From the NCBI GenBank assembly GCA_002500485.1, contig DLRJ01000052.1, forward strand, positions 1-25,622: a stretch of 25,622 nucleotides of DNA, given 5' to 3'. The notes beneath the pieces were generated by a model. That model was not told the DNA's origin and did not search any database. It saw only the letters and a list, made by a program, of their open reading frames with translations. The position numbers and the translations under genes were made by a program. The DNA is from Dehalococcoidia bacterium UBA7891 (GTDB lineage Bacteria > Chloroflexota > Dehalococcoidia > Lucifugimonadales > UBA826). Positions 14,959 through 22,778 of the stretch are shown here, one piece after another; the first letter of the stretch is position 1, and every line of letters begins with the position of its first letter.

Positions 14959-15993
14959 GTGGAAGATAGACTCGTTTCTGGCAGTACTCACGAAGAAGAT
15001 CATAATCTTGACACAAATTTACGTCCTAAAAATTTATCTTCTTATGTAGGTCAAGATGGTATAAAAAACACACTTTCAATATCAATAACTGCAGCCAAAC
15101 AGAGAGGTGAACCTTTAGACCACCTTCTGCTTTATGGCCCTCCTGGACTCGGCAAAACAACCCTGTCAAATATCGTAGCCACGGAAATGGAAGTTAGAAT
15201 AAAGACCACATCCGGTCCAGCCATAGAAAGAGCTGGAGACATGGTAGCTATATTGAGTCAACTCCAGCAAGATGATGTCCTTTTTATAGATGAAATACAC
15301 CGTTTAAGCCGAGTCGTAGAGGAAGTTTTGTATCCGGCTATGGAAGATTTTTTTGTGACCTGGGTTATTGATAAGGGACTCAAGGCGAGAAGCATGAATC
15401 TTTCCCTAAAACCTTTTACCCTAATTGGCGCGACTACTCGTTACGGTATGATTAGCTCACCCCTTAGAGACAGGTTCGGATCCATTCATAGACTGGATTT
15501 TTATACAGTGCAGGACATGGAACAAATTCTTCTTCGGTCAGCAAGAATTCTTGATGTAGCCTACAGCCCAGATGGCCTTCATGAAATTGCGAAACGAGCT
15601 AGGGGAACCCCAAGGGTCGCAAACAGGTTGTTGAGGCGGGTGAGGGATTATGCACAAGTTGTAGCGGACAACATAATAACTCAAGACGTAGCACTTAAAG
15701 CTTTAGCTGATTTAAAAATAGATAATTTGGGCCTCGACGGAGTGGATGTGAACGTAGTGAAATGCATTATTGAAAAATTTGATGGAGGGCCGGTAGGAAT
15801 AGACACAATAGCTGCTTCAATTAATGAAGAGGCAGAAACTATTGAAGATGTGTACGAACCATATTTGATTCAAATGGGATTCCTAGATCGTACTCAACGG
15901 GGCCGAGTAGCCACCAGAAGGGCCTATGAGCATTTAGGATATGAGTTCAATCAGCCTTCGCCCAGTCAACTTCAATCCCGTATGGAACTTTGA
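14959..15993 (+). CDS. ruvB: Holliday junction branch migration helicase RuvB
   Basis: A 344-residue AAA+ motor that, with RuvA, drives branch migration during recombinational repair. Walker A is GPPGLGKTT (60-68), Walker B ends in DEIH (111-114), followed by EVLYPAMED. The ATTR sensor is at 158-161, the arginine finger lies in SPLRDRFG, and the winged-helix domain ends with RVATRRAYEHLG. Length is typical. The start is GTG at 14959 with AAAGGA about 11 bases upstream; no ATG fits. ruvA and ruvC are not adjacent. The segment after YPAMED (FFVTWVIDKGLKARS) and Y162 in ATTRYG differ from the usual forms, but all key residues remain. The stop lies 1 base from the stop of the convergent VTT gene. 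Confidence 0.96.
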   Translation: MEDRLVSGSTHEEDHNLDTNLRPKNLSSYVGQDGIKNTLSISITAAKQRGEPLDHLLLYGPPGLGKTTLSNIVATEMEVRIKTTSGPAIERAGDMVAILSQLQQDDVLFIDEIHRLSRVVEEVLYPAMEDFFVTWVIDKGLKARSMNLSLKPFTLIGATTRYGMISSPLRDRFGSIHRLDFYTVQDMEQILLRSARILDVAYSPDGLHEIAKRARGTPRVANRLLRRVRDYAQVVADNIITQDVALKALADLKIDNLGLDGVDVNVVKCIIEKFDGGPVGIDTIAASINEEAETIEDVYEPYLIQMGFLDRTQRGRVATRRAYEHLGYEFNQPSPSQLQSRMEL

Positions 15994-15994
15994 T

Positions 15995-16621
15995 CTACTC
16001 GACATCCGATTGTTTCTCTCTCGAACCTCTTCTAATTTTCCATTTAGCAAGTATCACCACAAAAAGAACAGAAACCACGACACCCACACCTGCTAACAAG
16101 GTCAGAGCCTCAAATTGTTCTTCCAAAAAATGCTGGACATCTTCACCGAATAGAAATATCACAATCCCCAGGCTGAGGAACCTCATTCCTCGTCCAATGA
16201 TAGATGCGATAAGGAATCGTTTCATATCTAGTTTCAGCACACCGGCCAGTATGGTGAACACTTTATAAGGTATGGGGGTAACAGCGGCCACCAACACAGC
16301 CCAAATACCATATTTATCGAACAAGGATTCTCCTGATTGAATTCTACTTTCAGAGACAAAACTCCCAAGTAGTGGTCTCCCAAACCGAGATCCAAGCCAG
16401 TGTCCCAATACGGCTCCCAACACAGAAGCCAATGTGCACAAAGCGGCAAACCATATGGCCGCGCTGGGGTTAATTATTCCCATAGGAATAAGTAATGGAT
16501 CAGGGGGAATAGGAGAAATAGTAGATTCCAAGAATGCTGTGACAAACAGTATTAGAACTGCCCAATCTGTTTGGGCAAATTCTCTGATCCAATTGGATAA
16601 CTCGTGAAGAATCTCAAACAT
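15995..16621 (-). CDS. YqaA-type VTT/SNARE-associated (DedA superfamily) membrane protein
   Basis: A 208-residue polytopic membrane protein. Near the N terminus is a LESTISPIPPDPLL segment, and centrally AVTPIPYKVFTILAGVLK followed by IASIIGRGMRF: the re-entrant Pro/Gly-rich motifs of the YqaA/DedA VTT domain. Proteins of this superfamily act in lipid flipping and envelope homeostasis. The C terminus is short, basic and cytoplasmic. It begins 6 bases after the stop of the ketopantoate-reductase-like gene, so it is probably the last gene of that operon. Its 3' end abuts ruvB on the other strand with a single base between stops, so the two transcripts must overlap at their ends. Confidence 0.8.
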   Translation of the reverse strand: MFEILHELSNWIREFAQTDWAVLILFVTAFLESTISPIPPDPLLIPMGIINPSAAIWFAALCTLASVLGAVLGHWLGSRFGRPLLGSFVSESRIQSGESLFDKYGIWAVLVAAVTPIPYKVFTILAGVLKLDMKRFLIASIIGRGMRFLSLGIVIFLFGEDVQHFLEEQFEALTLLAGVGVVVSVLFVVILAKWKIRRGSREKQSDVE

Positions 16622-16627
16622 ACTTGT

Positions 16628-17680
16628 TTATGTAATTCCAGCTCTAGCTAAAACTTCTTTTATGTTTACCACGTCTGCTTCCCTGACACCTCGGTCAATT
16701 TCATCCACTACGGAGGTTATAGCTGTGTTAACAGGGGTGGGTATCCCAGCCAAGGCACCTTGTTCTGAAATATATCCATTCATCAGGGTAACTTCGGTTT
16801 TACGACCTTTGGTTACATCTTGTGACATAGAAGATTTCCAATCACTAGCTCCTGGATTTGGCAAAAATTTTTCATCCAATTCTTCGTAAACATCACCTTC
16901 ATTCGCACGTGACCAAACATCTGCAGTGATACCTTTTATTGGTTCAACATCGAAATTTTGAGCAAGAGCTACTCGGCAGGATTCCTTTGAAATCTCGATT
17001 TGCAACCTTCTGGCCTCTGGAAGTTCCGCTGCACCGTTTGAACCCAGTCCCGTCATAGCCGTTATAGGGTTTGAGGAGGCATTGGTAGTGAGTTTTGACC
17101 ATCTCTCACCCCATATGTTTGAGGTTGCTCTTGAGCCATCAATACAAGACAAAAGTTCCGCAATCTCCTCTGCCCTCGGAGTAATCCTGCCATGTAGTTC
17201 TCCAACCCTGAACACATCGTGCCCGCGGTCCTTACCTGGCTGTCCGCCACGATTTACATGGCCTGGTTCCCAAAGCCCCACTGTTATCCCCGACATAACG
17301 CAACCAATTTCCCTTTCGAAACCTACTATTGAAGCAAGAGTTAAATCATTCATACAATTCTGATTACTTACAAGTACTCCATTTGGTGATAGTAAATTTT
17401 TAGCGAAATGAGCAGCCCAAATAGTGTCATAAGATTTCATGGCAAAGAATATAATGTCGTACTTCTCTTTAAGCTGGGAAGCATCATAAAAATGATACGC
17501 TTGTACAGGTACATTGAAAGGTCCTTGAGACCCTGAAACATCAATTCCATTGGAATTCATTTTCTCTACATGCTCCCCCCACATGTCTATAAGAACAATA
17601 TCGTGTCCTTCTCTGGTAAGAAAAGCTCCAATATAACTACCGGCCGCTCCAGCCCCTACAACAGCCATTTTTTTACCCAT
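16628..17680 (-). CDS. 2-dehydropantoate 2-reductase-like oxidoreductase (ApbA/PanE family)
   Basis: A 350-residue NAD(P)-dependent reductase, somewhat longer than typical PanE (about 300). The N-terminal Rossmann motif is VGAGAAGSYIG (G9-x-G11-x2-G14), K82 sits in AMKSYDT, N107 in SNQNC, and the catalytic Lys is K196 in RWSKLTTNASSNP, with the C-terminal helical domain following. PanE reduces ketopantoate in pantothenate synthesis, but many family members act on other 2-oxo acids. It starts at ATG 17680, with GAGGT upstream, 17 bases after the pxpC stop. Co-location with 5-oxoprolinase genes suggests a catabolic rather than a pantothenate role; this is inference. No panB or panC is nearby. 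Confidence 0.82.
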   Translation of the reverse strand: MGKKMAVVGAGAAGSYIGAFLTREGHDIVLIDMWGEHVEKMNSNGIDVSGSQGPFNVPVQAYHFYDASQLKEKYDIIFFAMKSYDTIWAAHFAKNLLSPNGVLVSNQNCMNDLTLASIVGFEREIGCVMSGITVGLWEPGHVNRGGQPGKDRGHDVFRVGELHGRITPRAEEIAELLSCIDGSRATSNIWGERWSKLTTNASSNPITAMTGLGSNGAAELPEARRLQIEISKESCRVALAQNFDVEPIKGITADVWSRANEGDVYEELDEKFLPNPGASDWKSSMSQDVTKGRKTEVTLMNGYISEQGALAGIPTPVNTAITSVVDEIDRGVREADVVNIKEVLARAGIT

Positions 17681-17697
17681 GCGTTTACCTCATAATT

Positions 17698-18795
17698 CTA
17701 TTCAGATATTTCTACTTCCACTTGATGCTCACCGGCCTCATGTGACACCTTAGCAGCATAGGTCTTCGTTTCGGGATTTTGAACAGACAATGGCAGCCCA
17801 GAGTCATCAACAGCATCAACCAGCATACCATCTACTTTAAATTTTAAAGGCGAGCCTTCCTTGTTAAGGAATGAGGCTAGCAATGTTTCTTGCTCTCTCA
17901 ATAATTCCACAGCTTTTGTTTGGCCAACTATTTCAAACCTGATGCTGGATCCTGGTAGTAATTGTGCCAATTTACTCCTATCTGCAGTAATCACGGTCGC
18001 TATCTTGGTGTATCCCCCAGTCGTACCTCTATCAGCAAGTAATATTATTGGCTTACCGTCGCCAGGTACTTGAATTACGCCAAACGCATTTCCATCTGAA
18101 ATCACATCAGGTCCGGTCAAATGTTCCAATATAGGTCCATCTAAACGGCAGCCCATGCGATCTGAATTAGGGGTCACTTGATAGGAACTAGAGGTGAGAG
18201 TTTCCATTGCTGTCTCAGAAAACCTATCGTGTTGGGGTCCTTCAATTATCCTAATGACTACATCTTCATCATAATTGGGAGGGTTCTCTAGTGATAAACC
18301 ACCTTCAAAACCTTCAAGGCCCGCACCCGTATTTATAACATCTCCATCTCTTAAAGCCCTGCCTTCATGACCGCCGAATTCCCCAGCTATATATGTTGAG
18401 TAGCTGCCCATCACTAAATCTGTTCCCGCTCCTGCAACTCCTCCTGCTAGCGCTAAATACGAACGAAGGCCGTTGCCGGTCGGACCAGAAAAAGTCAAGA
18501 TTGAATCTGACGAGACTTCCAAGGTCTCCCACAAATTAACTTTGTCACCATTTAATACCGGACCTAGATCCGCTCCAGTTATAGCAATGAATGTATCTTT
18601 CAAGAACTTGATCTCTGGCCCAAATAAAACTGATTCTAGTGCAGGTGTATTCTCGGCATTACCAACAAGCAGATTTGCACATCTGAAGGCAAAATTGTCT
18701 AAAGCCCCCGACTCAGGAACGCCCAATTCCTGATACCCCGTTCTACCAGCATCTTGAATAGTAGTTAATGTCCCTGCCTTAGCAATTTCAATCAC
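17698..18795 (-). CDS. pxpC: 5-oxoprolinase subunit PxpC (KipA/biotin-dependent carboxyltransferase-like domain)
   Basis: A 365-residue subunit of the ATP-dependent prokaryotic 5-oxoprolinase PxpABC, which opens 5-oxo-L-proline (pyroglutamate) to glutamate. The N-terminal block TTIQDAGRTGYQELGVPESGALD is the family hallmark, followed by SYLALAGG and by ADRGTTGGYTKIATV. The start is GTG at 18795, overlapping the pxpB stop by 4 bases (GTGA), indicating translational coupling. The C-terminal ~40 residues (from about KEGSPLKFKV to the VEVEISE end) appear extra compared with the usual 310-335 residues and look like short beta strands. The order A-B-C in one operon firmly supports the name. Confidence 0.9.
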   Translation of the reverse strand: MIEIAKAGTLTTIQDAGRTGYQELGVPESGALDNFAFRCANLLVGNAENTPALESVLFGPEIKFLKDTFIAITGADLGPVLNGDKVNLWETLEVSSDSILTFSGPTGNGLRSYLALAGGVAGAGTDLVMGSYSTYIAGEFGGHEGRALRDGDVINTGAGLEGFEGGLSLENPPNYDEDVVIRIIEGPQHDRFSETAMETLTSSSYQVTPNSDRMGCRLDGPILEHLTGPDVISDGNAFGVIQVPGDGKPIILLADRGTTGGYTKIATVITADRSKLAQLLPGSSIRFEIVGQTKAVELLREQETLLASFLNKEGSPLKFKVDGMLVDAVDDSGLPLSVQNPETKTYAAKVSHEAGEHQVEVEISE

Positions 18796-19529
18796 TGGAC
18801 TTCAACCTCAAAGGTGCCTTGTGCGGATTTTTCTAATATTTCTGCAAATTCCTCATCAGATCCTATAGGGACAAACCTTATGTAATCACCTGGGGTTACT
18901 AACGATGGATTGGCCCTACTGGGATCAAACATTTTGACAGGTGTTCTCCCAATCAATCTCCAACCTCCTGGGCTAGTCACAGGATATACGCCCGTTTGTG
19001 AATCTGCGATTGCAACGGCTCCTTGAGGAACACTCACTCTGGGAGTCTCCAATCTGGGACAATGTATCTTTGAATCCAACCCTCCCAAATATGGAAATCC
19101 TGGACTAAATCCTAGGGCGTACACCAGGTAATCCACTTTCGAGTGAATCTCGATCACTTCCTGAATTGGCAATCCTGTCATTTCAGATACGAATTCGAGG
19201 TCAGGGCCATATTCTGAACCATACAAAGTCGGTATCAAAACTATTCTTGAATCCGTGTTTTCTGAGTTTAAATCATCATTCCAAATCCCTTGAACACATT
19301 CAACCAAACCTTCCATGGAAAATATTATCGGATTGAAATGAACAACGAAGGAACTGTATGTGGGCACAATTTCCTTGATACCTGGCCAGTCCTCTAACTT
19401 TATCAGTGAAATAATGTCATGTACCTTTTTATTAATGTCATAGGAAATGGAATCCCCTACCGTTACCATCAGGGCAGAATCTCCCATGGCAGCAAATTGT
19501 GGCTGTTCATTTAGCAAAGTTCCGTTCAT
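18792..19529 (-). CDS. pxpB: 5-oxoprolinase subunit PxpB (KipI-type allophanate-hydrolase-like domain)
   Basis: A 245-residue cytosolic protein. Recognisable blocks are GDSALMVTVGD at the N terminus, then KVDYLVYALGFSPGFPYLGG, RVSVPQGAVAIADSQTGVYP and SPGGWRLIGRTP, all characteristic of KipI/PxpB and the AHS1 domain. With PxpC it forms the ATP-using part of 5-oxoprolinase; in Bacillus the KipI homologue also inhibits the kinase KinA, but the operon context here supports the enzyme role. The ATG at 19529 has GAGG about 8 bases upstream, 23 bases after the pxpA stop. The 3' end overlaps pxpC by 4 bases. Confidence 0.92.
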   Translation of the reverse strand: MNGTLLNEQPQFAAMGDSALMVTVGDSISYDINKKVHDIISLIKLEDWPGIKEIVPTYSSFVVHFNPIIFSMEGLVECVQGIWNDDLNSENTDSRIVLIPTLYGSEYGPDLEFVSEMTGLPIQEVIEIHSKVDYLVYALGFSPGFPYLGGLDSKIHCPRLETPRVSVPQGAVAIADSQTGVYPVTSPGGWRLIGRTPVKMFDPSRANPSLVTPGDYIRFVPIGSDEEFAEILEKSAQGTFEVEVQ

Positions 19530-19552
19530 TAAATATCCTCACCTAGGTTCTA

Positions 19553-20317
19553 CTAAACAATATCTCTCAGTTGTTTAACTTGGACTCCGGCGGCGTGAAA
19601 CTCTTGTTTTAGAGTTTTTGCCATATCCACTGCACCGGGAGTATCTCCATGAAGGCAAATCGAGTCCGCTTCTACCTCTACAATATCCCCTTCAACCGAA
19701 AGGATTTTGCCTTCAGTTACCATCCTTAAACTTCTTTCAACCACCTCATTGGTATCATGAATTACAGAGCCTTCTTTTGATCGAGAAACTAAAGTTCCGT
19801 CGCTATGGACGGCTCTATCAGCGAATACCTCGCGCGCAACCCTCATCCCTAAATCATCAGCGACCTTTATCCACGTAGACCCTGCAAGAGCTAGCAAAAT
19901 GATATCTGAATCGACTTCAAGAACAGCTTCACAAATTGATTTACCCAAATCTGCATCATCTACAGCTTGGTTGTACATTGCCCCATGGGGTTTCACATGC
20001 TGCAGGTTCCGGTCCGATGTAAACGCCTTTAATGCGCCTGCTTGGTAGACAACATCATTACGAACCTCCTGAGGGGTGGCATTCATATTTCTTCGTCCAA
20101 ATCCATTCAAGTCCGGGTAGCTCGGATGAGCACCAACCGCTACACCATGTTGTTCGGCGAGTTCGACCGTCTTACGCATCCACATTGGGTCACCAGCATG
20201 GAACCCGCAGGCGATATTAGCAGAAGAAATATATTTTATAACCTCTTCATCAAAACCCATTTTGTACATGCCAAAACTTTCACCCATGTCACAATTAAAG
20301 TCGATTTCTGAAGCCAT
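19553..20317 (-). CDS. pxpA: 5-oxoprolinase subunit PxpA (LamB/YcsF family)
   Basis: A 254-residue protein of the LamB/YcsF family. Motifs are FNCDMGESFG, ANIACGFHAGDP, GAHPSYPDLNGFGRR, HVKPHGAMYNQA and CLHGDTPGA, covering the conserved His and Asp residues of the family. PxpA is required with PxpBC to hydrolyse 5-oxoproline, a damage product of glutamine and glutamate and a component of organic matter. Start is ATG at 20317 preceded by AGGAAAG. It is the first of five - strand genes that probably form one transcript (pxpA-pxpB-pxpC, ketopantoate-reductase-like, VTT). About 53 bases separate it from the ManD-like gene upstream, so a shared promoter further up is also possible. Confidence 0.94.
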   Translation of the reverse strand: MASEIDFNCDMGESFGMYKMGFDEEVIKYISSANIACGFHAGDPMWMRKTVELAEQHGVAVGAHPSYPDLNGFGRRNMNATPQEVRNDVVYQAGALKAFTSDRNLQHVKPHGAMYNQAVDDADLGKSICEAVLEVDSDIILLALAGSTWIKVADDLGMRVAREVFADRAVHSDGTLVSRSKEGSVIHDTNEVVERSLRMVTEGKILSVEGDIVEVEADSICLHGDTPGAVDMAKTLKQEFHAAGVQVKQLRDIV

Positions 20318-20370
20318 TATTACTTTCCTTTACCCAACCAAAATGGTGGTCACATTTTACTTTTCTACGC

Positions 20371-21654
20371 CTACGGTTTTACAACACTACCATCAGCTCT
20401 GCGTACTGTGTCCCAAGCACCTCCATAAGCCCTATCCTTAAATGGGAATTTTGCCGCAAGAGACTCGTCGATATCAATACCCAGGCCAGGTAATCCGTTT
20501 GGCCACATGTACCCATCTTTCACTTCTGGACATCCTGGAAACACTTCTTTGGTATTCTCTCCAAATATTGCATATTCTTGGATTCCGAAGTTTATAGTGT
20601 TGAGGTCTAACATCAGATTAGCTGCATGACCAATCGGAGAAGTGTCTCCTGGCCCATGCCAGGCGGTCCTAACATTGAAGGCCTCACACAAAGCTGCTAA
20701 TTTCCGGGCTGGAGTAATTCCACCAATTTGTGAAATATGAATTCTTAAAAAATCTAACAGCCTATCTTTAATCATTGGAATAACTTCATGTGGGTTGTTA
20801 TAAAGCTCTCCCATAGCAATCGGAGTACTAGTCTGTTGCCTTACCAGCCTGAAATATTCATTATCTTCTGGCGAAAACAAGTCTTCCAGGAAAAAAAGTT
20901 TGTACGGTTCAACTTCTTTTGCAAACCCAACTCCTTGAATGGGGGGTACACGTTCATGAACATCATGGAGTATTTCCACGTCCCAGCCAATTTTTGATCT
21001 TATGTGCTCGAAAAGTCCTAAAGCAGATTCTATATAAGGTCCAGGTTCAAATATACCCCCAGGATGAGCATGTAATTTACCTGGTATCGGTTCAAATATC
21101 CTATCTGTTCCCAATCTTGGACCAGATTTTGGGGAAGTAGCTTCGTCAGAAGATCCTTTATTGCCGTATGTAACATATCCAGGGGTAACAACCTGCACAC
21201 GAATATGGTGGAACCCTTCTTCGATATACATATGTACATCATCCTCAACTTCCTGATATTCAGTACCATTGGCGTGTACATAAACCGCGGCCGAACTTCT
21301 GGCCTTTCCTCCAAGTAAATCATAAACAGGCATTCCGGCTAATTTACCCTTAATATCCCACAACGCCTGATCGATCCCACTCAATGCGTTATTTAAAACC
21401 GGCCCATTTCGCCAATACGATGAAACATAAGCAGATTGCCATATGTCCTCTATATCAGCAGGGTCTTTACCAATCAAAAATGGCTTTAGATAATCTTCAA
21501 CGGCAGCCATAACAGGAGTCGGTCTCTGGGTAAAAGTAGCGCACCCTACCCCATAAATCTCCGGTTCATTAGTTTCAATTTTTACTATCACCAATCGGAT
21601 ATTATCGGGTTCAGTAAAAATTGTCCGAACATCCCTAATTGTCAGATTACTCAT
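20371..21654 (-). CDS. Mannonate-dehydratase-type (ManD/RspA) enolase-superfamily enzyme
   Basis: A 427-residue acid-sugar dehydratase-like enzyme. The N-terminal capping domain contains SSYWRNGPVLNNALSGID and ALWDIKGKLAGMPVYDLLGG. The barrel carries R152 (IRVQ), metal ligands D231 (LHDVH), E257 (FLEDL) and E283 (GELYNN), D231-x-H233, H333 (AWHGPGDTSP) and E360 (GIQEY). This is the pattern of the ManD/RspA family, where H233 and H333 belong to the catalytic set. Family members dehydrate D-mannonate or D-gluconate, and many are slow or of unknown substrate. Slightly longer than the ~402-residue reference, mainly in the loop around residues 165-205. ATG at 21654 has only a weak GAG upstream; a tRNA-Gly ends 30 bases before it, so read-through from the tRNA promoter is possible. 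Confidence 0.87.
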   Translation of the reverse strand: MSNLTIRDVRTIFTEPDNIRLVIVKIETNEPEIYGVGCATFTQRPTPVMAAVEDYLKPFLIGKDPADIEDIWQSAYVSSYWRNGPVLNNALSGIDQALWDIKGKLAGMPVYDLLGGKARSSAAVYVHANGTEYQEVEDDVHMYIEEGFHHIRVQVVTPGYVTYGNKGSSDEATSPKSGPRLGTDRIFEPIPGKLHAHPGGIFEPGPYIESALGLFEHIRSKIGWDVEILHDVHERVPPIQGVGFAKEVEPYKLFFLEDLFSPEDNEYFRLVRQQTSTPIAMGELYNNPHEVIPMIKDRLLDFLRIHISQIGGITPARKLAALCEAFNVRTAWHGPGDTSPIGHAANLMLDLNTINFGIQEYAIFGENTKEVFPGCPEVKDGYMWPNGLPGLGIDIDESLAAKFPFKDRAYGGAWDTVRRADGSVVKP

Positions 21655-21684
21655 AAATATCTCGACGAAAAAATAGTGTCATAT

Positions 21685-21759
21685 TGGAGCGGCAGATGGG
21701 ATTCGAACCCACGGCCCTTTGCTTGGGAAGCAAATGCTCTACCCCTGAGCTACTGCCGC
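21685..21759 (-). tRNA. tRNA-Gly (anticodon CCC)
   Basis: A full cloverleaf can be folded on the - strand. The acceptor arm GCGGCAG pairs with CTGCCGC; the D arm is GCTC/GAGC. The anticodon stem TTTGC/GCAAA carries loop TTCCCAA (anticodon CCC), and the T arm is GTGGG-TTCGAAT-CCCAT. The discriminator is T, and CCA is encoded at 21687-21685. Confidence 0.96.
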
Positions 21760-21770
21760 CTGGAAAACCC

Positions 21771-21776
21771 ATTATA
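21771..21776 (-). promoter_or_regulatory. -10 box for tRNA-Gly
   Basis: Perfect TATAAT on the - strand, 11 bases upstream of the mature tRNA 5' end, which would give a leader of about 5 bases. No good -35 hexamer is visible at the expected distance. Confidence 0.4.
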
Positions 21777-21908
21777 GGACAAATTTAGCTACGAAATCCA
21801 GTGATTATTTCTAAAGCCGGGTAGGTGATCAAAAATGAAAACATATGTCACAAAAATGTCGAAAAGTTCTTATCCCATTTAACAGAGGCTGTTTAAATAT
21901 GACAAAAA

Positions 21909-21937
21909 TCCACAGCAGTAGCTCGATCAGTTAGAAT
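21909..21937 (+). promoter_or_regulatory. Candidate promoter for the Lin0512-family gene
   Basis: TCCACA (21909-21914), a 17-base spacer and TAGAAT (21932-21937), in the 224-base gap 21760-21983. That gap otherwise shows no gene or RNA structure I can support. It would give a leader of about 40 bases with GGAG ahead of the ATG at 21984. Confidence 0.3.
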
Positions 21938-21983
21938 TACGGTTAATCAAAAGTCATCTAACAACTTAGATCGGAGAATAAAT

Positions 21984-22328
21984 ATGGCACTGAAGCCTTT
22001 AATACTTGAGATGGGTACAGGAATCGATTTACATGGTCAAAACGCGACTGAGGCTGCAAGAAGAGCTGTCTGGAATGCGGTGCATCAGAGTAGCATCATG
22101 GGGTTGGGTTTATTTGGTCCTGACACTTCAAAAAACATGGTTGTTGAAATTACGATTGCAATAACTCGGCCAGATGAGGTGGATGAAGATGTAGTTTTGG
22201 CGGTTTTACCTCACGGAACTGGCAAACTGAAGGTTATACAGGGTGGTATGGAAATTGAAGGAAGAGAAGGGTCCGGCGATTTTACATTGATAGCTAATGC
22301 TGCCGTAATTGCTAAACTCGACCTTTAG
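21984..22328 (+). CDS. Lin0512-family protein of unknown function
   Basis: A 114-residue soluble protein. It has the pattern I associate with the Lin0512 family: an LEMGTGIDLHGQ opening, conserved AARRAVWNAV helix, ITRPDEVDEDVVLAVLP, and a closing DFTLIANAAVIAKL. Function is unknown. The architecture (alpha/beta, small, one conserved Asp-His pair at DLHGQ) suggests a ligand-binding or small enzyme fold. ATG at 21984 with GGAG about 7 bases upstream. A cupin gene follows about 80 bases later on the same strand and may be co-transcribed. Recognition is from memory of the family pattern, so moderate certainty. Confidence 0.75.
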   Translation: MALKPLILEMGTGIDLHGQNATEAARRAVWNAVHQSSIMGLGLFGPDTSKNMVVEITIAITRPDEVDEDVVLAVLPHGTGKLKVIQGGMEIEGREGSGDFTLIANAAVIAKLDL

Positions 22329-22410
22329 ACCAATTTATTTTTTGTAGGAGTTTTTTTATAAAATAACATCAAAACACGATGCTGAATGCCAAGTTGTTAA
22401 AAAAGGTAAC

Positions 22411-22758
22411 TTGGAAGTTGAAATATCATCAGGTCAAATGACCAGGCTCGCGGGTGTATCGCAGGGACTGGTAGGAGCTGAAGGAATAAACCTTGCTGTA
22501 GCCACCGTTCCACCTGGATGCGCCTCTAGTCCCCATCACCACGTGAACTGTGAGTCAACGATATACGTGTCGAAAGGCAAAGGTAGGTTTCTGACCGGAC
22601 CAACCTTGGGGACTACTTTGGAAATTGAAACCGGTGACTTCTTGTATGTACCGCAAAACTCTGTCCACCAGCCCATCAATGACAGTTTGACGGAACCTCT
22701 GGAACTGATTGTCGCAAGAAACACCCCAGTGGAGATAGTAGAGGAATACATACCGTAA
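22411..22758 (+). CDS. Small single-domain cupin protein
   Basis: A 115-residue cupin from the TTG at 22411. Motif 1 is PHHHVNCESTIYVSKGKG (the metal-binding HxH...E) and motif 2 is GDFLYVPQNSVHQPIN (P...H...N), so all metal ligands are present. Such proteins bind a divalent metal and act as small dioxygenases, isomerases or sensors. The start is uncertain. The frame is open and coding-like back to 22348, and a strong TAGGAG sits at 22345-22350, but no ATG, GTG or TTG is in frame at a usual distance; an ATA at 22363 is the only near-cognate codon there. The TTG at 22411 has AAAGG only about 4 bases before it. Length from 22363 would be 131 residues. Confidence 0.82.
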   Translation: MEVEISSGQMTRLAGVSQGLVGAEGINLAVATVPPGCASSPHHHVNCESTIYVSKGKGRFLTGPTLGTTLEIETGDFLYVPQNSVHQPINDSLTEPLELIVARNTPVEIVEEYIP

Positions 22759-22775
22759 AGGCACTGCATTTACGG
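22753..22775. terminator. Stem-loop between convergent cupin and zinc-ribbon genes
   Basis: CCGTAAA (22753-22759) pairs with TTTACGG (22769-22775) around a 9-base loop. The cupin stop lies inside the left arm and the convergent gene's stop is 4 bases to the right. It could slow transcription from both sides, but it has no T-run, and a 7-base repeat can occur by chance. Confidence 0.3.
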
Positions 22776-22778
22776 CAA

